From the NCBI GenBank assembly GCA_964036275.1, contig OZ038437.1, positions 19,326,859 to 19,390,858 of the forward strand: a stretch of 64,000 nt of DNA. The letters are read 5' to 3'. The translations under genes were made by a program, and so were the position numbers. Positions 57,352 to 64,000 of the stretch are shown in pieces. This stretch comes from Litoditis marina (lineage: Eukaryota; Nematoda; Chromadorea; Rhabditida; Rhabditidae). The notes beneath the pieces were generated by a model. The model saw nothing but the letters and a program-made list of their open reading frames with translations. It ran no database searches and was not told where the DNA came from. The stretch's first letter is position 1; every line of letters begins with the position of its first letter.

Positions 57352-57904
57352 ACTAAACAAACAACGAACTCGTGTCTCCGCTTTTAATGCTCCGAGTACG
57401 ATTCGTGCAAAAATGAGCGCGATACGCAGCGAAATAGTGCTGTGATCAGAACAAATTTGAAGTGGGATACAGTGTCCCGCCACGAAAACTTCGCAGACGA
57501 AGCTCAATACAAATTTAATCGCAAAAATTACTGTAGGCGAGAACGCCGTGGGTAAGCACGTCCCAACCAGTCTCGCATTCGTGTAACGTTTTGTAAACGT
57601 GAGAAAGTCACGTGAACGAACTAATGTGTGTTCGAAAAATAGTCCAGATCGTATCTTACCGTTTCAAACGTGTACTATGTTTCTGTCAGGGCAACTAGTT
57701 CACGTACGTTGAAAAAGAAGCAACCATACATAACACGTTCTTTAATATCATACAAACGTACGAAAATTTGTTATTTTTCAAACGACAGACTTTTTTTTCG
57801 ATTGCTTTGTTGGTTATAGGTAGTAAGAAGGGTACAGAACGCAATACAGACATTCCAGAGACTACCTAAATCCCTTACGTAACGAAAACAAACTTAAATT
57901 GTGA

Positions 57905-58145
57905 CTCCAGACTGTAAGAATCTACAGGATCTAAATGTTTCAAAAAGTAGAACACTATAGAAAACACATATTGTAATCTTGTGACTATGTAAAACAGACT
58001 AGAGAACTGAATTCATACTGTAGGATCCTACATAGTAATTGAAAAAGGCTATATAAAACACAGATATGTAATTTTTTTACTAGACAAGGCAGACTAGAAG
58101 TTGAATTCATACTGTAGGACCTAACATAGTAATGCAAAAAAGACT
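57905..58145 (+). repeat. Tandem repeat, about 100-bp unit, two to three copies
   Basis: TTGAATTCATACTGTAGGA, CCTACATAGTAATTGAAAAA and GACTATATAAAACCCAAG-like strings recur with a spacing near 95-105 bp. Confidence 0.75.
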
Positions 58146-58319
58146 ATATAAAACCCAAGATAAGAAGTTCCCTACTGACCAGCCCATTTTGCGTTGCAGC
58201 TGAACTGAGAGAGCTATTTACACAACAAAAGTGGCCCCCACGTGGTCAGAACAAATAGAAGAATCGTCATGGAACATAGTCGCTGTCCACTGGATACAAT
58301 GGGTTCTCTTTATGGCTGT

Positions 58320-58415
58320 GTGAAGAGAGGGAGAGGGAGAGAAAGAGATACTGAGAGAGAAAGAGGGGGAAAGAGATAGAGAGAGATAAAGAGAAAGAGA
58401 GGGATTGACAGAGAT
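58320..58415 (+). repeat. GA microsatellite
   Basis: Interrupted GAGAGA/GGGAGAG tract. Confidence 0.85.
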
Positions 58416-58651
58416 ACAATAGCTTCCGTCTGTGTACCGAGAACGGGTAATTGAATACTTTTTGAACTTGATGATGACCATCACTTTATTACGGATTTCA
58501 AAAATTGGGAAAACTTAGTGCGTATACACTCAATTCAGTGCTTCGCACTTATGGATACTTGAAGATCAAGCATTTAAAGTTCCCAAAAATGTGTTCAAAG
58601 TGATATACATAAAAAATAGATGAAAGTAATTGGTAATTAAAACCACTCCTG

Positions 58652-58722
58652 TAGTTAGCACAGTGGTTAGAGATGTAGCGTGCCGTCATCAGCTTTGAGT
58701 TCGAATCCGCTCTGAGCTCAAT
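58652..58722 (+). repeat. tRNA-like fragment (SINE head or tRNA pseudogene)
   Basis: A box TTAGCACAGTGGTTAGAG and B box GAGTTCGAATCCGC at tRNA-like spacing, but the acceptor-stem halves do not pair, so it is not a normal tRNA gene. Confidence 0.6.
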
Positions 58723-59319
58723 AGCTTATGATTTTCTTCGGCCAACAAACAAGGTACTTAGGTTATACAAAATTGTAACAATATAAAGTAAACCACGCCC
58801 CCTTCATCAATAAAGTAATGTCTGTCTATATACCTAGTCACATAATGAAGTTTACGACATTTCTATGATGAAACACCGAAAATCATTGAAAACAACCTCC
58901 CACTCTGTTCTCTGAGATTTGGTATGTCTACAATGTCTCTATCTACAAACGAGCAAGCATAGTGCATTCTGGCGATTTTGACTCATTTCAAGACCAGTCG
59001 AAACATGATAGGAAGTTCAAAAGTATACAGTAAGAGCTTACATAAGAACTAAGAGGACTATAGAATTGCAGGAAAATAAGGCTACTTCCCCAATGATATC
59101 CCCCCTTTTATATAGATCTCCGTCCCTCGTGACTTGTATTATTATTATCCTTGTTATTTTCAAATTTCGTAGTCGTCTGCTCCAAAAATCAGCAGATTCT
59201 CTACAATACGTGCAGAGAAACAGAAAAATAGATCTCGTAACTCTTCTGAAACTTCCGAATACGTAAAAGACCGAAATAGTTAGACTTTCAAACCTATATT
59301 TCTCTGTAGTCAAAGCATA

Positions 59320-59425
59320 TGTGGACCAATCCGTGTCATCGGTCCATTTAACTGGAATTGAACAATGTATTGCAGTTTGAAGGACTAAAGCGTTGGGATT
59401 GGATCACATAATCGTCCTTCTTTGA
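59320..59425 (+). repeat. Degenerate foldback, related to 60727-60843
   Basis: GTGGACCAATCCGTGTCATC on the left and GATTGGATCACATAATCGTC on the right are decayed inverted arms around TTGCAGTTTGAAGGACTAAA. Confidence 0.65.
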
Positions 59426-59781
59426 ATACCAGACATTCCTAAGTTAGAGCGTTCACACTAGTTCACAATTTTGATACGTAACATTTGTGAGGTGTTTTAC
59501 AATATTATATAATAAAAACGATCTTACTATACAAGTTCATTTCTCTCAAAGTGAAGTGTTCGTGCGCTTTTTGAATGTCTCGTCTAGCCTCCAACCAGCC
59601 ATTTCTACAAAACAAAGAATTCATTGAAAAGCAGCGTCTTTCAAATAGTGGGAGAAAGCCGGAAACCAGATGTTGTGCAGAAATCAGCCATTTCACGATC
59701 AACAAGTATCTTCGACTTTTAGTAAACAATAATAAAGGGATTACCGCATAAAAGTTGTAGTTTGATCAGGCTTTCTAATTA

Positions 59782-59973
59782 TTAAAGGGGGACCGGAAGT
59801 AAAGTTAATATGAAAGAGCTGCTCGAGAGAAACTCATAAATACTATTCTTCATTCAAACTAACCAACCTATATTGCATACGGTTCACATGTTTTAGTCTG
59901 TTTTGGCGCGCGCAACGCTATGTTTAGGTACCCCGGGGTACCTAAACTAGCTTTTCATTCTGTCCTCCTTTAA
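59782..59973 (-). mobile_element. TTAA-flanked 192-bp MITE (piggyBac-like), copy 2
   Basis: Left end TTAAAGGGGGACCGGAAGT, right end CATTCTGTCCTCCTTTAA, palindrome GGTACCCCGGGGTACC at 59927-59942. Inverted relative to copy 1 and exactly as long. Confidence 0.82.
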
Positions 59974-60726
59974 TTAAAGGCAGATGAGATAAAACTACAA
60001 ACACCAGCAGAGCTAAAATACATGTATAGTTCTGACCTACGTTCCCAAAGAACAACAAAAACTAATAACTCTTTCAAATTAAACGCTTATCTGATTCATG
60101 GAAACATTACACAGAAATAAGTGAGAACTACAGTAGCTTTACCTCGGTCTGCAAAATAAGAAAATGCAGAATATTACACAAAGCGACATTCATATAAATA
60201 AACAAATATGGTCGGGCTAAGTGTTCCTGAGAGAACTCTATTTGAGAAAAAACATGGTTTTGTTATTTCCAAGTTCTGCAAGGTAATCATCATGTGCTAG
60301 CGTATTATAACTTCCTGTCTGAGTCAGATTTTGTTTTGAAGAACAAATTTTGCAAATTCTGAAGGAATTTGTTACTTTGATATACGATTAACTACGTGCA
60401 AATTATAGTTTTTCTGCATGCAATTATAGTTTTTCTATCCAACTGAGACTTCTACAATATGAATACAAATTTTTCAATTAGTTTTATTCACGTAAATATA
60501 ATTGAGCATATCAGCAACTTTCGCAGTCGATTGTGCTTTTTTGCATATTGCAAGGATTCTCCAAAAATACGTCAGACAAAGTTGAAGATTGCACCAGAAA
60601 ATGTTAGAATATGATGTACTGTAGAAGTCTCAGTAGGAAGAAAACATTTGTGAAAAAAGGTGGAAAGAATATAAATATGTAGAAATATTGAACCTCCTTT
60701 TTAGTTTTCTCATAAAGATATTGAAG

Positions 60727-60843
60727 AAGGACGATTATGTGGTCCAATCGCAACGCTTCAGTCCTTTAAACTGCAATACATCTTTCAATTGCAGTTTAAA
60801 GGACCGTTGACACGGGATTGGTCCACATAATCGTCCTTCTTTA
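60727..60843 (+). repeat. Foldback element with arms of about 50 bp
   Basis: The left arm (GAAGGACGATTATGTGGTCC through CCTTTAAACTGCAAT) and right arm (ATTGCAGTTTAAAGGACC through GGTCCACATAATCGTCCTTC) are reverse complements with a few mismatches around a loop of about 10 nt. Confidence 0.85.
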
Positions 60844-61544
60844 AGATGATTTAGTTTTCCGCTGTGTCCCACGTTTTTACGTGAAATTCTATTCGAACAG
60901 TCTGCTATTGATAGAATGAAAGTATACACGTGGGTGTTTGCTATAAAGTGTGCGTCATCCAATATTAGATACGTATGTTATGTAAATGAGAATTTCGGGA
61001 ATTGGCGAGAGACAAATACAGATACATAAATAATGTAAACTATATGGAAATGTACGCTTTTCGCACGTAGTTTAATTCGTATACAATGTATATAGCTCAA
61101 ATGGGAATACTAAAGAATTCACTAGAACTAAACGTGACGATCATTATTTAAAAGAAGATTATTTGTGATGTAGAAAACCCGCGAGAGAAGCGCTATAAAA
61201 GAAAAAAAGGAAAAAAATGAATAAACACGCAAATCTATACAATCAGTGCATGTAAATGAACTTGGTTTGAACCCAGATGGTAAATTTAGTAGTAAAAATC
61301 ACGTGAAACTTACAGAAGATTGTACTTTCATTTTTGAAACTGTATAGTAGAGCTTAGAGTACAATCCATTCGTATACTTTGAAGTGTGAATATTCTTATC
61401 TCTTCGAAATGGAGAGAGTGAGAGGGTACAGGGAGATTAGAGAGCACGAAATACAAGGAAGTACTATTTCATGGAAAAATGAGAAGCACAGTACAGAGTA
61501 ACAAAATACGGAGTTGCGTCATCACTGGCCTGGCCTTGCTGGTT

Positions 61545-61682
61545 TCTCTCTATCTCTCTCCTCTCTCTCCCTATCCTGCCTTCTCTTCTTCCCCTCTTTC
61601 TCTCTCCTGCTCTCCTTCTCTTCCCCCCTCTCTCTCCCTCCCTCCCTCTCTCTCTCTATCTCTCTCCCTCTCTCTCTGCGTC
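61545..61682 (+). repeat. CT microsatellite
   Basis: CTCTCTCCC-type tract in an AT-rich setting. Confidence 0.9.
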
Positions 61683-61865
61683 TCTGACCTGCTCCGTGTG
61701 TCCTGCATCCATACTTCCTCGCAACGAAATGCTCTTCAGCCGTTCCAATCCCGAAATTCCTCTGGCAACTACATGTTCGGACATTCTGGGAAAATCAATA
61801 ATGAAAAACTGTTATCTTTACAAAGAAGGATTTACAAGGATTACATGTGCACGGAACAGTTAGAG

Positions 61866-61992
61866 ACACACAGAGAGAAGAAAGAAAAGTGAGAAGAAGA
61901 GAAAGAGAGAAGAAGAGAGAGAAGGGAGGGAGAAGAGAGAACGAGAGAGAAAGAGAAAAAGAGAGAAAGAGAGAGAAAGAGAGAGAAGCCGC
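61866..61992 (+). repeat. GA microsatellite
   Basis: GAGAGA/AGAAGAG tract, about 180 bp from the CT tract and of opposite strand sense. Confidence 0.9.
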
Positions 61993-62195
61993 GAGAAAAG
62001 CACTTACGAGCCAACGAGAAAACGTATCGATAATCGCTCAAGTCTATGCAATTAGTGCCGCAAATGAACTCAGATTGAACCCAGTGGTCTAGAACTTCAG
62101 AAGAAACGTGAGATACCTCAACAATTGTGCTATTTTCAGTATAACATGTTCTAGAATTCTGCTGTGTTACTACGCTTTACGGGAATACATGATTT

Positions 62196-62325
62196 TGACT
62201 ATACTAAATTGGCAAAAAAACTCAATTTTGCATTCTAACGAGGCATCGTGCCCTTTGTCATTGCACGTTTCTGAGTTCTGCTGTGTCATGTCTCACGTGA
62301 CTGTGCATCTGACTAACAGTATACC
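62196..62325 (+). mobile_element. MITE copy E
   Basis: GACTATACTAAATTGGC on the left, AGGCATCGTGCCCTTTGTCA, TTGCACGTTTCTGAGTTCTG, and CATCTGACTAACAGTATACC on the right. Confidence 0.8.
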
Positions 62326-62337
62326 AGAGGCCGTTTT

Positions 62338-62478
62338 CTGAAACATTCCGGGTTTCCTGCGTCTCCTCAAACGAACACTATTTCCTTGCTCTCTCATCCC
62401 GCGGGGGGTAGGAGTTTCGCGAAATAGTACGCAAAAAAGAGAGACGCAGGATGGTATGATGGTACCGGAATGTTCTAG
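62338..62478 (+). mobile_element. Foldback MITE with CCTGCGTCTC arms, copy 2
   Basis: TTCCTGCGTCTCCTCAAACG, CACTATTTCC on the left; GAAATAGTACGC, AGAGAGACGCAGGATGG on the right, ending near CTAGCATACGTA like copy 1 (54063). Confidence 0.8.
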
Positions 62479-63441
62479 CATACGTACTTAGTGAAACTTA
62501 GTTATAAGTTCGTACTCACATTGAAACAAAACAAAAATGGTCACACAGATTATAAAGTTGAGAACATCGTAACTTTTCAAAGAAAAATACCACAGGCAGG
62601 ACTAATATTGGATTTGGATTGTATCACATATCTTGACCAAACTTCATTGAGCTAACTTACACATTAAGAAAACTTTTTTGTAAGTTTGTAAAAGTTTTTG
62701 GAAGCTGTAAGTTGCAACTTGTATCAAGGATAAAAGCTACGAGCCTAAAATGGGTTAATTCCAGCTCAAAATAGGTGACGACAAGCCAAAAATAGGTGTC
62801 TACAAGGCTAATTTGGTTCTAATCCAGCCATTTCGATTTTTCTTAATTTCCCTGGATATGGCCTATTTTAGGCTTGTAACTTTCATTTGAGATAGCTATT
62901 AAATAAGTACTCACCGTCTCTCACATGAGCGCTTTCTTTTGGTTCGTTTTCTTAAATTTCGTCTTCTCGGCATTTTTCAGCAAAAATAGTGAAACCAGTC
63001 CAAACTCAAGACTAAGCTGAATGACTTTCTCAGTTTGCTTTTTTTCATGTACAAAGAAAACTTGGAAACTTGAAAACGTGAATAACGCATAGTGCAAACT
63101 TTTAGTCAGTCAATCTATCGGAGCTTTTTATGTTTAAAAATAGCACTATAATTAGTTATTCTCAATTACCTAGGCACAACTTTTTTAACTTTACAGGAAT
63201 CTTTTTTGGTGTAACCGCTATGTATCATTTTGATTGACCTAGACGACTTTCTAAACTTGAATTTCAGCTTCAGTGCGAAACGTAATAAAAAAAATATTTA
63301 TATAATGATTATAAATATAAAACAAGCGGATGTAGCTTGAAGCATGTTAGAAACCAGAACATTGAAACAAACTTACACACATTAAAATTACAAAACACAA
63401 TCGAATGAATGAATTACCGTGTAAGTTTATTCAGCTGTGCG

Positions 63442-63576
63442 GTATACTGTTAGTCAGTTGCACAGTCACGTGAAACATGTTAAACACAGCAGAACTCAGA
63501 AACGTGCAATGACAAAGTGCACGATGCCTCATTAGAATGCTAACTTTACGTGACTTCTCAGTTTACTTCTAGTATA
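63442..63576 (-). mobile_element. MITE copy F, best preserved
   Basis: GTATACTGTTAGTCAGTTGC on the left and TTTACTTCTAGTATA on the right; interior TCACGTGAAACATGTTAAAC, ACGTGCAATGACAAAGTGCA and TAACTTTACGTGACTTCTCA. The ends form imperfect inverted repeats of about 30 bp. Confidence 0.85.
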
Positions 63577-64000
63577 GGCTGGTTATCGGGCGAGCTAGTA
63601 TGGCTTGAGAGCTCCGCGGCAGAAAAATGATGCAAATATGCGGGGGGATAGAGGAAGGGCATTATGCAAAAAATGGGAAATTGCGAAATTTCAGGCTAGT
63701 TTCTTAGGTGTTTTCAACATGAATACAGTTATTTCTGACGTTAGATTCTTGTAGTTTGCTCAGCGACTTTGATGGAAGGGCTTTCGCTGAAATAAACTGT
63801 CGGGAAACTTTTCTTTGTTCTGTACAGTTTGAGAAAACAATACGTTTTCGAGCCATTTATCGAACGAGAAAACAAGAAACGGAACTAACCGTTTTAATGG
63901 TATTAAGTATTTCCGTGCTCGGCAATGTACTGGTTAAATATGAGTTGTTTTGCAGAACTCGGAAGAGGGGCACTGTCCAAACAGTTACATTTATTTTAGA

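Larger units (their letters stand above)
49953..64000. other. 14-kb region without a recognisable gene
   Basis: I looked for conserved exon segments on both strands and found none. The first part is the hexokinase upstream flank: AT-rich, with a GC-rich patch at 50915-50985 (GCACCGCGCGAGTGC, TTGCCGCCAAAACAAAG, AGCGCGGGAATT) that could be its promoter. The rest contains GA/CT microsatellites, SINE-like copies (53611, 57171, 58652), MITEs (53802, 54063, 59782, 62196, 62338, 63442), foldbacks (52349, 59320, 60727), tandem repeats (56408, 57905) and AT-rich filler (51000-52100, 60000-60700, 62480-63440) with nothing I can name. Confidence 0.6.

Overview
This is animal nuclear DNA. It is AT-rich, the genes have many short exons separated by introns of about 100-2000 bp, and there are abundant small palindromic repeats, tRNA-derived SINE-like copies, a decayed LINE and GA/CT microsatellites. 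Intron ends are mostly TTTCAG, TTCCAG or TTGCAG, and several start codons lie only 3-9 nt after a good 3' splice site, which suggests an invertebrate that may use trans-splicing. The short TTTCAG-type acceptors are nematode-like, but the species cannot be fixed from this window. No bacterial, plasmid or CRISPR features were seen.

Five protein genes were reconstructed by joining conserved protein segments across GT-AG (two GC-AG) introns with matching phase. All lie on the minus strand, head to tail. In order of transcription (right to left) they are: hexokinase (49952 to 42657, 12 coding exons); an unrecognised basic, Ser/Pro-rich protein (41490 to 35834, 5 exons proposed); a four-helix MARVEL-like membrane protein (29669 to 27234, 4 exons); a ZFR-type zinc-finger/DZF RNA-binding protein (25984 to 11833, 27 exons, complete); and a USP5/USP13-type deubiquitinase (7246 to beyond base 1, 12 exons in the window, 3' part missing).

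The genes look like housekeeping functions (glycolysis, ubiquitin recycling, RNA binding, membrane traffic), and nothing suggests that they form one pathway. Spacers of 1.2 to 6.2 kb argue against a tight operon.

The rest of the window is mobile-element debris. The clearest elements are a paired TTAA-flanked 192-bp element with a 16-bp GGTACCCCGGGGTACC palindrome (9007 and 59782), a TA-flanked MITE family (1086, 44622, 46474, 46937), a six-copy MITE carrying TCACGTGA-like ends, a C-rich MITE (1651, 21705), a SINE-like family (28437, 32697, 53611, 57171), a hairpin satellite of about ten units (36440-38150), and a frameshifted LINE reverse transcriptase (9583-10917). The right third (50-64 kb) shows no convincing gene. 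No previously undescribed biological system is evident. The most notable items are a single-base frameshift in the hexokinase phosphate-binding motif, the unrecognised gene with an E2F/CHR-like upstream region, an exon wedged between two transposon copies, and a 348-bp segment inserted in the LINE between 77-bp direct repeats.
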